Part shown: piece by piece, positions 23,048 through 32,753 of the stretch
Position numbering within the stretch: the stretch's first letter is position 1
How the letters are laid out: every line of letters begins with the position of its first letter
Made by a program: the position numbers and the translations under genes
Notes under the pieces: model-generated
The model's input: the letters and a program-made list of their open reading frames with translations, nothing else
What the model was told of the DNA's origin: nothing
Databases searched by the model: none
Assembly (NCBI GenBank): GCA_049426725.1
Contig: JBMSYN010000018.1
Span: forward strand, 1-46,280
Source: UBA961 sp049426725
Lineage (GTDB): Bacteria > Bacteroidota > Ignavibacteria > Kapaibacteriales > UBA961
Length of the DNA: 46,280 nt
Reading direction: 5' to 3'

Positions 23048-26000
23048 TCATTCCACAATGATCATTTTGCCAAATGCAGGTTCGACGAATGTATCGCCTT
23101 TGACATCGAGTCTATAGGCATATACGCCTGGCGGCATTGGAATACCCTCGGAATTTCTTCCATTCCATTCAATTGTATTTTTTCCGATCGACATATTCCC
23201 ATTCAATCTGTGCACGATTGCACCGCGCATGTCTGCAATGGTGAGTGTATACATTGCATCGCGAACTTGAGAAGCATAGGTTAAATCGAATGATATATTT
23301 GATCCACTGATCACAGGGTTGGGGAACTGTGAAAATTCATCAATAGAACTATTAAGAACAACAATAACCGTTCTGCGAAGGGTATCTTTATTTGCAGCAG
23401 CATCTTCGGTGATGACATAAATGATGTTTTCACCAATTTCAAATCTGTTTTCCGGAATATAGGAGAATTCAGCGCGCATTGCTGATCCATATGCGCCTCT
23501 TGTGAATCCATATTCACGGATATTATTATCTGATCGCACTGCAAAAGGATTATTCCGAATAAATGTTTTTGTGGTATCAATTGGTACAAAGGAATTATCC
23601 AGGATACGCACTGTAATTCGGGGATTGATAGCCACCACATCATATTCACGAACAATTTTCCCATCTGCGAGGATTTCAATCGACGGAGGTTCGATGTCCT
23701 CGCTGATTGTCAATGTTTGTTTTGCAGTATTATTGAATGAAAATAATTCCGCAATATTTTGTTCGCAGTTTATTCGAGCAGTCCATTCTGAAATCTTTGA
23801 TAATTCGAATGTGGAAGCTTTCATTTGATAGGAAATGGGTGAATCTTTTGGTATGATTGGCAATGAGCTGATTGATGTCTCACTGATTCCACCACCACCG
23901 AGAGGTTGTTGAATGATGCATAATTTCATTGTTGGATTCGAGGCTTGACGCAAAGAAAGATTATAAATATCAAGCTCGCATGACATGCTATCTCCACGAA
24001 TTGGTCCACTCGGTCTTTGTTCCGTACCTTTGACTTTCAGTGATGAAGGCAAAGGTGCCAATTCCGCCGCCGGAACATATACTCCATCGAGTGTTTTTAC
24101 CATTGGCCCTTGAGTGCCTGCATTGCGAGCAATGGCAATGTCAATCTCAACATAAGGAAATGCCTGAGCATCTATTGCATTCACATCGAATGTGCCCGAA
24201 CTCGAGGAATCCAATAGTACGCGATTCAGTTTTGAACTATTCCAACCGTACAAATATTGCTGTATTCTACCTTGATCTGATAAAGAATCTCTGATTGAAA
24301 GTTGCTTCCATTTGATTGCTGGACCAATCAATCCGGTTGAATATCTACCTTGCTGTAATGCTAGTGTATGTTCAATGTTCAAGGACAATGTATCTGTATA
24401 AGCCCCGAATTGTTCTTTTGCACTTCCAGGTAAGCCGCCTTTCATGCCGTACATCACATAGGAAATTCGATATCTGTCATCTTGAGTAATGGAAGAACCA
24501 TCAGGATATGAGAATCCATTGAAAATGGAGTCAATCTTGATTGCTCCAAATGTTTTGAGAATAGAAATCAGAGATTCCGCATCACCATCGACACCTTTTG
24601 GTGTTACGATTGCTCCACGGAATGAACCATCGGAAACGCTGATAGCAATATGATCTCCGAGCGAAACGGAATCACGGAGATAATGAATCAAATCACCACT
24701 ATTTCCAGCACGATATTTATCTTCTTGGGCACCATAGAAAGCATCAAAATCTCTGTAAATCCCAATGCTATCGAATTGTTTCAAATGCAGAAGATTCCAT
24801 TTTGAACCATCCACTCTTTCAATGAATGTTCTATCGCCAAATCGTAGATATCCATAACGATAGTCTTCACCACCATTGCAGGATTCAATCAATAATGGAA
24901 TATTCTTTGAACCCAATGATAAAGACGGGGATGTGGCTTGTTCGGCAAGACCTTCGGATCGTGATTCAGGCAATGCCGAAAGTTTATCAACATGAATGAA
25001 AGCGGTATCATTGATTGGAGAAGCTACAGCATGGAATGGAGTCACTTCCCATGGACTATATTGTATAGTTCGAGAGTCAAATGTCCTCGTGAACAACAGA
25101 TAATCCTGAGAATTCACACCGGTAGCGAGGACAATGTTTGGTGTCCAATCAACATGCAATTCACCAAAATTGAGCGTGTTTGATTGTGTTCCTGAAAATC
25201 CTGCAATCACCGATCCGTCGAGTGCTTCAATGCGCAAATCATAAGAAGTGAATTCTCGATTGCGTAATGGAAGCAAAAATCTGAATCGTGGTTTATCTGC
25301 CTGCACATTCCAACCCGGAAGTGGATCGATCACGGTTAAAGAGGCAGCAAAAACATTCACAGGAAAGTCGAGTACATTGTTATTTGTGATTCGTTCTTCT
25401 TTGATGATTTGTTGAGGATCAATCACGATTTCAATGCCATGAATGCCTGATTGATTTAAAGTAGGGAATGTGAATGAAATATTCTGTTCCCGAGCAAATG
25501 CCGGATATATGCTTGAAAGCGTGTCTTTTTTGTCTGCAACAGTTCTGATGCATTGCACTGTTACAGGAATCGAATCCATTGTTCCTCGATTGCGAATGAT
25601 TCCTTGCACCGTAAATGATTCATCGGTTGCAGTGACAAGGTTCACTTGTATATCTTCCGAACGAACATAATAATCAGGATTTGGAGCAAGAGCAAGTTTT
25701 GTAAGTGGATCGCCAATCAAACAGAATTGCATCATGGAATTTTTAAAGAAAGGGTCAGTGCTATTTCCTTGACCAATCTTGGTTGCAAAGACAAGATCAC
25801 CGATTCTTCGCAGACCATATTTCGACATCGCACCATACATCGTGACGAAATTATAATAGTCCGGATTTGTGATTCCGGTATAGGTGTTTCCAACCGAGGC
25901 GATTGCCCCTTTGCCGGATTCAAGTACATACGATTCATTTCGACAAACAGTTGTTGGCTCGGCAAATGCTCCTGAATTGCAGGAAAAAGTGGTGAGCATG

Positions 26001-28336
26001 AAATACTTTTTGGGATTATTCAAATCCTGCGCTCGCCAGCCATCCAATTCAAAATATTCAGGAGAGCCATGTCCGGCAAAATTGACCCACAATGTTCCAT
26101 CATTTACAGCTGATCGAATTTTCGTAGCAATGCTTTCATCCACTCCGCCCACTTTGTTGATTCTGCGTATGCGTGTGGTGTCTCCGGAAATTGGAGAGTC
26201 TAACACAAATGGAGCAATGCCATCAAATTGATTGTGAAAAAACGGATCATCCGCATCGCCACCTGAGAGAAATAAAAATTGTTTCATCCAAGGTGCTGCC
26301 TGCAGCGAATCATATTGAATCAGTTTATCAACAACTTTTTCTGCTTGTTCTGATGAGCTTACGCTGAGTCTTCCCAGAATAAGTTCAGGATCTATTGAAT
26401 CATTGCTGGGTGTGGTAAACCAAATATCACTGACAGGGAAACCAAATGAGGGAATGAAATCTTCTTGATGTGCTTTAAACGTAAGTTTGAGTGGATCCCA
26501 ACTTGCATCACCCATGAAAATCACATAAGAAGGGACTGGAAATTGCCAAGAGCGATGAGTATGTCGAATGAAATCTTTGATTGCATGTGCATCTTTCGAT
26601 CCATGACCAAATTCTTTATAAATGTCTTCACTTGAAATCACTTCAACGGTAAATCCTTGCTTGCGTCTATGTTCGGCAAGTCTATTGGATGCATCAATGA
26701 ATTCCGGATGAGAAATAAGGAGAACATCTGCTTGTCTGGATGAATCTCTGAGATTACTTTTTGTGACCGGCAGGATGTCCGGCTCAATCCAAGCAAGAGA
26801 ATCAGCAATAAGAATATGATGTTTTCCGGGTGTGAGTGAAAGTTCACCCAAGAATGAATTGCCAGATGCAATTGCTGATCCATTCAACATGAAATGATTG
26901 AGTGTGTCAAGAGCGATGAAAGAGTTTGTGCGAAGTTGTTGAATCGTTAGTGATGCCGCATTCGTTAGTGAATCTTCAAACGATAGATTACCTGAAAGCA
27001 TTCGAGGATATGCAATGGATGTTGTTCTTACATGATTGATAAAGCATTCAGTGACTATGGTGTCTGAAATGGGAATAGATTCAATGCGCAGAATATTTGC
27101 CCCATGCTTAATGATTGATGGGTCAACATTCATGCGAGATACATGATTTTCAAAACCGGCGAATGAATCACGAGCAATAAGTGCATCATTCCAAAAAATA
27201 TCAAAGCGATGTTCGATATCCATCATTGGCCTGTCATTTGCTCCATGAAATGCAATCTCCATGTTCATGGATTTTTGTGCTGCCGGCACATTGATGGTAT
27301 CGATGAATGTCCGAAACTTTTGTACCGATGAAATTTTGTCCCAGAAGAAATTTTTTCCTGTTGAAAAATCCGAAGAGAGATAGCGATAATCAATTGGGCT
27401 TATGACATCGCCTGCATAGAATTCGGAATCTTTTTCATGATGAAGAATCACCTCGACAGATGTATCTGCAAGGATTGGAAGTATCGGTGGGAAAGATGTA
27501 TATCGTTTTCCAATGGAAGGTTGATTCTTGAGAGTAAGAAAAAAGGAAGCTTCGTCGGTTACATAATTTCGCCATGTGGTATCGCCTTCTGCTCTGCGTG
27601 CGGCAAAAATCAAGATGTCTTGTTCATCAAGTATGCCATTACCATCAATGATGCTGCAAGCATAGGATTGTTTCTTGAAGATGAGATCAATATTGGAAGT
27701 TGGCAAACCCTTCCAATTTGGATACAAGGCGAGTGCTTTTTGCAATGGAAATCTGGCTATGCCATCTTGTTTTGTGATCAGCCGCACATATGATTGATTA
27801 GGTTCATACCAATCATCTGCTTGCACATACTCAGTTTTGTTTCTTGGTATTCTCGCTGAAGGAATATGTTCCGGATTGATAATGTGAGCGAATAATCCTT
27901 GCTCGGAATGTGGAATGCGAAAAGTCGGAGTAAGGTGAAATGCTTCTGAGATTATTGAAATCTTGCATGAATCCGCAATTCGCAAAGTACCATGAGCATC
28001 TCTGAAAATGGGGTTGATCACTGCTTGTGCAAGATGAACTCCACGAAACATATATGTTTTCTCAATGCTTATTTCAGGTGTGATTCTGACAATATCTCGC
28101 AATTGACTTGTATCACCCCTATACAATTCGGAATGAATGATATCGATTGTTAGTTTCGCTTGTGCATGTTGAGGCAAGGCAAATGTCAGCGGATAAACCG
28201 TTTTTTGAGGATTATCAGGAGAAAAATCAATGTGGATGCTTCCTTCACCGCGTCTTGATGTCAACTCTGCTTGGACATTGACAACAAAGCAAAAAAGGGA
28301 TAGTATTGAGAGTATATGTTTGATATGTACATTCAT
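23048..28336 (-). CDS. Giant C25 (gingipain/PorU-type) peptidase with ILEI-like domain and T9SS FlgD-type tail
   Basis: The 1762-residue secreted protein has signal peptide MNVHIKHILSILSLFCFVVNVQA. A beta-rich N-terminal region includes the segment RLITKQDGIARFPLQ and the DEQDILIFAARRAEGDT block usual before C25 domains. The C25 catalytic domain (about residues 560-800) carries the dyad in NFAGHGSP (His756) and TFSCNSGAF (Cys786), spaced as in gingipains. A CARDB-like domain follows (TVQGIIRNRGTMDSIPV). At about 1190-1280 an ILEI/FAM3-like domain is recognisable (GIYRDFDAFYGAQ, then LGDHIAISVSDG). Further beta domains lead to a final 85-residue FlgD-like T9SS tail (FPNPVISGSNISFDL, IADMRGAIVHRL, GVYAYRLDV). 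It may be the PorU sortase of this lineage or a secreted protease; PorU is typically shorter (about 1100-1300). Confidence 0.85.
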   Translation of the reverse strand: MNVHIKHILSILSLFCFVVNVQAELTSRRGEGSIHIDFSPDNPQKTVYPLTFALPQHAQAKLTIDIIHSELYRGDTSQLRDIVRITPEISIEKTYMFRGVHLAQAVINPIFRDAHGTLRIADSCKISIISEAFHLTPTFRIPHSEQGLFAHIINPEHIPSARIPRNKTEYVQADDWYEPNQSYVRLITKQDGIARFPLQKALALYPNWKGLPTSNIDLIFKKQSYACSIIDGNGILDEQDILIFAARRAEGDTTWRNYVTDEASFFLTLKNQPSIGKRYTSFPPILPILADTSVEVILHHEKDSEFYAGDVISPIDYRYLSSDFSTGKNFFWDKISSVQKFRTFIDTINVPAAQKSMNMEIAFHGANDRPMMDIEHRFDIFWNDALIARDSFAGFENHVSRMNVDPSIIKHGANILRIESIPISDTIVTECFINHVRTTSIAYPRMLSGNLSFEDSLTNAASLTIQQLRTNSFIALDTLNHFMLNGSAIASGNSFLGELSLTPGKHHILIADSLAWIEPDILPVTKSNLRDSSRQADVLLISHPEFIDASNRLAEHRRKQGFTVEVISSEDIYKEFGHGSKDAHAIKDFIRHTHRSWQFPVPSYVIFMGDASWDPLKLTFKAHQEDFIPSFGFPVSDIWFTTPSNDSIDPELILGRLSVSSSEQAEKVVDKLIQYDSLQAAPWMKQFLFLSGGDADDPFFHNQFDGIAPFVLDSPISGDTTRIRRINKVGGVDESIATKIRSAVNDGTLWVNFAGHGSPEYFELDGWRAQDLNNPKKYFMLTTFSCNSGAFAEPTTVCRNESYVLESGKGAIASVGNTYTGITNPDYYNFVTMYGAMSKYGLRRIGDLVFATKIGQGNSTDPFFKNSMMQFCLIGDPLTKLALAPNPDYYVRSEDIQVNLVTATDESFTVQGIIRNRGTMDSIPVTVQCIRTVADKKDTLSSIYPAFAREQNISFTFPTLNQSGIHGIEIVIDPQQIIKEERITNNNVLDFPVNVFAASLTVIDPLPGWNVQADKPRFRFLLPLRNREFTSYDLRIEALDGSVIAGFSGTQSNTLNFGELHVDWTPNIVLATGVNSQDYLLFTRTFDSRTIQYSPWEVTPFHAVASPINDTAFIHVDKLSALPESRSEGLAEQATSPSLSLGSKNIPLLIESCNGGEDYRYGYLRFGDRTFIERVDGSKWNLLHLKQFDSIGIYRDFDAFYGAQEDKYRAGNSGDLIHYLRDSVSLGDHIAISVSDGSFRGAIVTPKGVDGDAESLISILKTFGAIKIDSIFNGFSYPDGSSITQDDRYRISYVMYGMKGGLPGSAKEQFGAYTDTLSLNIEHTLALQQGRYSTGLIGPAIKWKQLSIRDSLSDQGRIQQYLYGWNSSKLNRVLLDSSSSGTFDVNAIDAQAFPYVEIDIAIARNAGTQGPMVKTLDGVYVPAAELAPLPSSLKVKGTEQRPSGPIRGDSMSCELDIYNLSLRQASNPTMKLCIIQQPLGGGGISETSISSLPIIPKDSPISYQMKASTFELSKISEWTARINCEQNIAELFSFNNTAKQTLTISEDIEPPSIEILADGKIVREYDVVAINPRITVRILDNSFVPIDTTKTFIRNNPFAVRSDNNIREYGFTRGAYGSAMRAEFSYIPENRFEIGENIIYVITEDAAANKDTLRRTVIVVLNSSIDEFSQFPNPVISGSNISFDLTYASQVRDAMYTLTIADMRGAIVHRLNGNMSIGKNTIEWNGRNSEGIPMPPGVYAYRLDVKGDTFVEPAFGKMIIVE

Positions 28337-28424
28337 AAATAGTGTTAAACGCCGGTGAAGAATTTCTGTCTTAACCAAAACATAGCGTAAATTACGAGAG
28401 TTCACACAAAACCCGGGTACATAA

Positions 28425-29963
28425 ATGAACTATCTTACACTTGTTTCGGCATTGCTTTTATTTTTCTCATTCCAAGTGAAGGCTGCAGATCCCACTTGGT
28501 CTTCGAGCATTGCAAATATTGTCTATTCGAATTGCTCTTCATGTCACAGGGATGGCGGAATAGCACCATTCCCACTAATGACCTATGAACAAGTTGCCAC
28601 CAAAAAGAATTCAGTTTTACAGGCAATTACCTCGAGGTCGATGCCACCTTATCCTGCCGACACAAAATTTCGATCATATTCTCATCAAAGAACGCTTTCT
28701 GATGCTGATATCAATGACATGATTGAATGGGTGAAGAATGATGCACCTGCAGGGGATGTATCATTGGCTCCCAAGCCACCAACTTTTGCATCAGGACCAA
28801 TCATCAAGAATCCAAGCTTTACATCTCAGATGCCAACTTATGCCACGCAGGCAAAAGCGGGAGGTGAAGACGAGTATCGATGTTTTGTCTTGGAGGGATC
28901 TCCAACAAAAGATGAATTCATATCAGCAATTGAAGTCGTTCCGGGCAATCCCGAGATCGTTCATCATGTATTGGTATTTCAAGACACCTCGTCTGTTCCC
29001 GTGCAATTGGATGCTCAATCACCCGGACCGGGTTATCCCGGATTTGGCGGCGTGGGCTCCAATACTGCCGATTTGATTGGTGTATATGTACCTGGAATTG
29101 AACCCTATTTTTTCCCCAAAGGTTTCGGCGTGAGATTTCAAAAAGGTGCAAGAATCATTTTGCAGGTGCATTATCCTGCCGGAACGGAGGGCAAACAAGA
29201 TTTCACATCAGTCAGATTGGTGTATTCGGATTCACCATCGCCGAGGGAGGTATTCATAAGTCCTTTACTTAACAGAAGAAATATCGTGGATGGTCCGCTA
29301 CGTCTTCCAGCCGGTCAATCAGAGACATTTACTCAAAGGATAACGATACCATATGATGCCACGGCATTTGCCGTCATGCCTCACATGCATTTGCTAGGTG
29401 AGAGCATAGAAATCAATCTTCAAACCCCCAATGACACCATTCCAATCATTTCAATACCTCATTGGGATTTCCATTGGCAAATGGCATATACATTCAAGAC
29501 ACTGCAAAAAGTACCGAAAGGTTCGGTATTGCAATCAAAAGTGACATATAATAATACTGCTGACAATCCACATAATCCCTCGAGTCCACCTAAGGAAGTT
29601 ACATGGGGTGAGGGCACCACCGATGAAATGATGCTCACTTATTTTTACTATTGCGCATATCAACCCGGAGATGAGTTGATTACCACTGAGGTTGATGATG
29701 AAAGGGATGAAGACATTCCTTTTACAGAACTTTCATTCACCGAAGTTCCGGATGGAGTCATTATAAGATTTCCAAAAGTAGTTTCATTGCATGAATTGCG
29801 CATTTATGATGTTCTTGGTGGCATTGTCTATCAGCATCAAAGCGATCATGGACATAATCATTCAGCATTAACCATTCCTCTTTCGGCTTCCGGTGCCTAT
29901 TTCCTTCATGCGACGGATAAGGAAGGAAAGCGATATGGCGGCGGTTTTTGCATCAGGCAATAG
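28425..29963 (+). CDS. Cytochrome c domain fused to PHM/DBH-type copper monooxygenase, with T9SS-like tail
   Basis: The 512-residue exported protein has signal peptide MNYLTLVSALLLFFSFQVKA. A small class-I-like cytochrome c domain covers about 25-110, with haem site CSSCH (Cys37, Cys40, His41) and a probable axial Met73 in RSMPPYPAD. Residues 120-415 form a copper type II ascorbate-dependent monooxygenase pair of domains. Candidate CuH ligands are His180-His181 (IVHHVLVF) and His249 (LQVHYP); candidate CuM ligands are His320 and His322 (MPHMHLLG) and Met402 or Met403 (DEMMLTYFYY). This is the full set known from peptidylglycine hydroxylase. Residues 445-512 look like a T9SS tail (LHELRIYDVLGGIVYQ, then ASGAYFLHATDKEG). 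The haem may replace ascorbate as electron donor; the substrate is unknown. It is divergent from the C25 peptidase gene. Confidence 0.88.
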   Translation: MNYLTLVSALLLFFSFQVKAADPTWSSSIANIVYSNCSSCHRDGGIAPFPLMTYEQVATKKNSVLQAITSRSMPPYPADTKFRSYSHQRTLSDADINDMIEWVKNDAPAGDVSLAPKPPTFASGPIIKNPSFTSQMPTYATQAKAGGEDEYRCFVLEGSPTKDEFISAIEVVPGNPEIVHHVLVFQDTSSVPVQLDAQSPGPGYPGFGGVGSNTADLIGVYVPGIEPYFFPKGFGVRFQKGARIILQVHYPAGTEGKQDFTSVRLVYSDSPSPREVFISPLLNRRNIVDGPLRLPAGQSETFTQRITIPYDATAFAVMPHMHLLGESIEINLQTPNDTIPIISIPHWDFHWQMAYTFKTLQKVPKGSVLQSKVTYNNTADNPHNPSSPPKEVTWGEGTTDEMMLTYFYYCAYQPGDELITTEVDDERDEDIPFTELSFTEVPDGVIIRFPKVVSLHELRIYDVLGGIVYQHQSDHGHNHSALTIPLSASGAYFLHATDKEGKRYGGGFCIRQ

Positions 29964-30036
29964 GTCGCATTCATGGCATTTCCATGCTGAATATGCTTAG
30001 GAAATCTCTATTTTGCGTTTCAAACTCGAGGTTCTC

Positions 30037-30885
30037 ATGGAAAATTCAGACCGCAATGATGCTGATCGTCACATTCATTCATCTCCAATTCGCAGGGTGA
30101 CAACTCGCAGCGTTCAGGAGATGAAAAAACAAGGCAACAGAATATCTTGTCTTACCGCTTATGATGCCCTCATCGCTCGAATTTTGGATGAAGCCGGCAT
30201 CGATGTGATTCTCGTGGGTGATTCCTTGGGGAATATCGTACAGGGTCATGAAACCACGATTCCCGTGACTTTGGACGATGTCATTTATCACACAAAAGCG
30301 GTTGTGAGAGGTGTGCAGCGCGCATTAGTTGTGGCAGACATGCCATTCATGAGCTATCAAGTTTCACCGGAAGAAGCATTCAGAAATGCCGGAAGGCTCA
30401 TGAAAGAAGCGGGTGCCAGCGCGGTGAAAATAGAAGGTGGGCATCGCGTATGTGAGGCCGTTCGGCGCATGACCGAAGCCGGAATACCCGTCATGGCACA
30501 TTTGGGTTTGACACCTCAAAGCATCAATCAATTTGGATCTTATAGACCAAGGGGCCAAAACCAGCAAGAAGCCGATGAAATGCTCAAGGATGCCAAAGAA
30601 TTGGAGCAAGCCGGTGCATTTGCCCTGGTTTTGGAGAAAATCCCCATGAATTTAGCCCTTGAAATCACAAAAAGTCTCAGCATACCTACCATTGGCATAG
30701 GCGCAGGTCCCCATTGTGATGGACAAATTTTGGTTTACACAGACATGATTGGGCTCACAATCGACTTCAGTCCTCGTTTTGTTCGCCGATATGACAATCT
30801 TCACCAAAGGGTGAATGACTCCGTTTCCCGCTATATTCAAGATATTCAAAGCGGGAATTTTCCCAATGAAAGTGAGAGTTATTGA
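30037..30885 (+). CDS. panB: 3-methyl-2-oxobutanoate hydroxymethyltransferase
   Basis: The enzyme (282 residues from this ATG) transfers a hydroxymethyl group from methylenetetrahydrofolate to ketoisovalerate, the first committed step of pantothenate synthesis. The family blocks are present: ISCLTAYDALIARILDEAGID, ILVGDSLGNIVQGHETTIPVTLDD, DMPFMSYQ, AVKIEGG, VMAHLGLTPQSINQFG, and IGIGAGPHCDGQILVYTDMIG. A TTG at 30013 would add eight residues and is less likely. A 22-residue polar extension precedes the usual N-terminus. panC is not adjacent. Confidence 0.96.
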   Translation: MENSDRNDADRHIHSSPIRRVTTRSVQEMKKQGNRISCLTAYDALIARILDEAGIDVILVGDSLGNIVQGHETTIPVTLDDVIYHTKAVVRGVQRALVVADMPFMSYQVSPEEAFRNAGRLMKEAGASAVKIEGGHRVCEAVRRMTEAGIPVMAHLGLTPQSINQFGSYRPRGQNQQEADEMLKDAKELEQAGAFALVLEKIPMNLALEITKSLSIPTIGIGAGPHCDGQILVYTDMIGLTIDFSPRFVRRYDNLHQRVNDSVSRYIQDIQSGNFPNESESY

Positions 30886-30967
30886 TCCGAATACACAAGT
30901 TTAAAGGGCTATGTTCATAACTTTCCAAAAACTCTTCTCGAAACCTTTGAAATAGCAGGGGTCTTCA

Positions 30968-30998
30968 TTTGTTATTCCATGCAAAATCTGTAATTTGG
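30968..30998 (+). promoter_or_regulatory. Likely promoter of the ATP synthase operon
   Basis: TTTG (30968-30971), 19 bases, then TAATTTGG (30991-30998), a near match to TAnnTTTG one base short. It lies 40 bases before the atpZ-like ATG at 31039 in a 153-base gap after panB. Confidence 0.45.
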
Positions 30999-31038
30999 TG
31001 TCTTGAAATCTGATTCCGATTCACCAAAAAGCAGATGC

Positions 31039-31293
31039 ATGTCCAAAGAGATACCTGAACGGAAAAGCGGATCGGTCCAAAGGGACCTCGCGCCTTATGT
31101 AGGTTTGGGATCGCAATTGGCTGCAGCCGTCATTGGATGTGGGCTTTTGGGATGGTGGCTTGACGGAAAATACGGCACCACTCCATGGTTCACGATTGGT
31201 CTTGGATGTTTTGGAGCGATCGCAGGCATGACTCATTTTATAAGAGCTGCAATGCAAGCGAATGCGCATGATCCCACAAACAACAAACAATGA
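31039..31293 (+). CDS. atpZ: AtpZ/AtpI-family protein of the F-type ATP synthase cluster
   Basis: The 84-residue protein has two membrane helices (YVGLGSQLAAAVIGCGLLGWWLD and PWFTIGLGCFGAIAGMTHFI) separated by the GKYGTTP turn typical of AtpZ proteins, which help assemble the c-ring or admit Mg. A TTG at 31003 in the same frame would add 12 residues. It overlaps the next gene by 32 bases. It is the first gene of the ATP synthase operon. Confidence 0.8.
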   Translation: MSKEIPERKSGSVQRDLAPYVGLGSQLAAAVIGCGLLGWWLDGKYGTTPWFTIGLGCFGAIAGMTHFIRAAMQANAHDPTNNKQ

Positions 31294-31627
31294 GCGTGTG
31301 AGCGATTCCCCTTCGAATCTGTATGCGATCATACTGGCACAAGTGGTATGTTTTGTAAATGCCTTCAGCGGTTATGTCATAGCTCGCCGTGCATATAAAA
31401 AACCATTTGAAAAATTTGTGTCGATTGTTCTGGGAAGCATGTCATTTCGCATCATGATCGTTGGTGCATTGTCATGGTGGTTTTTGGCAATCATGGACAT
31501 GCCGCAATTGGCATATTCACTGTCGCTGGCAATAGGAGTGTTTGTATATCTTTTTGCTGAGATTATTTACTTCCATGTATTGTCGGATAAAATCAGGTCA
31601 AGAGAAAAGGAACAACAATCTAATTAG
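31262..31627 (+). CDS. atpI: ATP synthase subunit I-like membrane protein
   Basis: The 121-residue protein has four predicted membrane helices (LYAIILAQVVCFVNAFSGYVI; FVSIVLGSMSFRIMIVGAL; WWFLAIMDM to SLSLAIGVF; VYLFAEIIYFHVL) and a charged C-terminus. Size, topology and position between atpZ and atpB fit AtpI, the c-ring assembly helper; sequence identity to AtpI is loose, as usual. It starts within the end of atpZ, and atpB follows after 32 bases. Confidence 0.7.
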   Translation: MRMIPQTTNNERVSDSPSNLYAIILAQVVCFVNAFSGYVIARRAYKKPFEKFVSIVLGSMSFRIMIVGALSWWFLAIMDMPQLAYSLSLAIGVFVYLFAEIIYFHVLSDKIRSREKEQQSN

Positions 31628-31659
31628 CATACGATTCACGCAATCACATATAGTTGAAC

Positions 31660-32694
31660 ATGAAGCAAGATTCTACTCTGCACGATACCACATCACAACA
31701 TTCTATGCAACAAGCTCATGCCGAAGAGCATGTCGGTGCTGCACAACATGGTGAGCATGCAAAAACGGAAGGTTTTACTTTCAATGCAATGTTCAATGAG
31801 AATCTTGGTGATCATGGTGGATTCTATTTGTTTTCTTATCACTTGGCAGACCTTCCATATATCTTTGTTGATAATGGTTCATTTGAATTTTATCCAAATG
31901 TTCATGCATTGGAAGCATCAGGAAAATATGAATTACATGCCGGTCATGCGGTAAAGAAAGATGGCTCTCATATTCAACTCGATTTATCTCCAACGAACTT
32001 TGTGATATTCCAATGGATTTCCATGATTGTGGTGATAGCATTGTTCATCATTGGAAATCGTTCCTATAAAAAAAGCCATAGAGCGCCGAAGGGTATTGGC
32101 AATGCATTAGAAATGCTTACCACCATGATTCGTGACACCGTGGTGCGTCCGAATATTCCCAATGAACGATTGGTATCAAAGTATCTTCCATATTTTCTTT
32201 CCGTGTTCTTTTTTATCTATGCCATGAATTTGGTTGGATTGCTTCCGGGTGGTCATACAGCCACTTCGGCAATTGGAACAACGGCAGGTTTGGCAATCAC
32301 TGCATTTGTGATGGTGAATATTGTTATACCCGTAAAGGCGATGGGAGCAGGTGGAGCATTCAAATCATTTTTACATCATTTGCTTGGTGGGGCCCCTTGG
32401 TGGCTAGCACCAATCATGGTACCCATTGAAGTGGTTGGAGTGTTTACAAAACCATTCGCACTTGCCATTCGTTTGTTTGCAAACATGTCCAGTGGACACA
32501 TCATTCTGTTCACATTGATTGGATTCATTTTCTTTTTCAATACGGTTGCTGTGTCACCCGTGGTGACATTATTTTCGATATTCATATATTTTCTTGAAGT
32601 ATTGGTGACATTCTTGCAGGCATACATTTTTACGATGTTGACTGCTGTATTCACCGGACTTGTTCTCGGCGATCATGCCGATGATCATCATTAA
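31660..32694 (+). CDS. atpB: ATP synthase F0 subunit a
   Basis: The 344-residue protein forms the proton half-channels next to the c-ring. The essential arginine is in LAIRLFANMSSGH, and the downstream helices (IILFTLIGFIFFF, IFIYFLEVLVTFLQAYIFTMLTAVF) fit the family. It is longer than the E. coli subunit (271). It carries a histidine-rich N-terminal segment (QHSMQQAHAEEH, QHGEHAK) and a polar region of about 100 residues before the first helix, as in other Bacteroidota-type subunits. The ATG at 31660 is preferred to a TTG at 31654. Confidence 0.95.
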   Translation: MKQDSTLHDTTSQHSMQQAHAEEHVGAAQHGEHAKTEGFTFNAMFNENLGDHGGFYLFSYHLADLPYIFVDNGSFEFYPNVHALEASGKYELHAGHAVKKDGSHIQLDLSPTNFVIFQWISMIVVIALFIIGNRSYKKSHRAPKGIGNALEMLTTMIRDTVVRPNIPNERLVSKYLPYFLSVFFFIYAMNLVGLLPGGHTATSAIGTTAGLAITAFVMVNIVIPVKAMGAGGAFKSFLHHLLGGAPWWLAPIMVPIEVVGVFTKPFALAIRLFANMSSGHIILFTLIGFIFFFNTVAVSPVVTLFSIFIYFLEVLVTFLQAYIFTMLTAVFTGLVLGDHADDHH

Positions 32695-32742
32695 GAAATT
32701 TATCGTTTCATTTTTACACATCATTTCACTCATCTTACTCTT

Positions 32743-32748
32743 AGGAGA
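32743..32748 (+). promoter_or_regulatory. Unusually strong Shine-Dalgarno site of atpE
   Basis: AGGAGA lies five bases before the atpE ATG, whereas most genes here have poor Shine-Dalgarno matches. This agrees with the need for many c subunits per enzyme. Confidence 0.6.
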
Positions 32749-32753
32749 ACACA

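Noticed and set aside
29964..30036. Terminator after the cytochrome-monooxygenase gene (CATGG/CCATG hairpin)
   Set aside because: The stem is short and imperfect beyond five pairs and has no T-run, so it is not a supported terminator.
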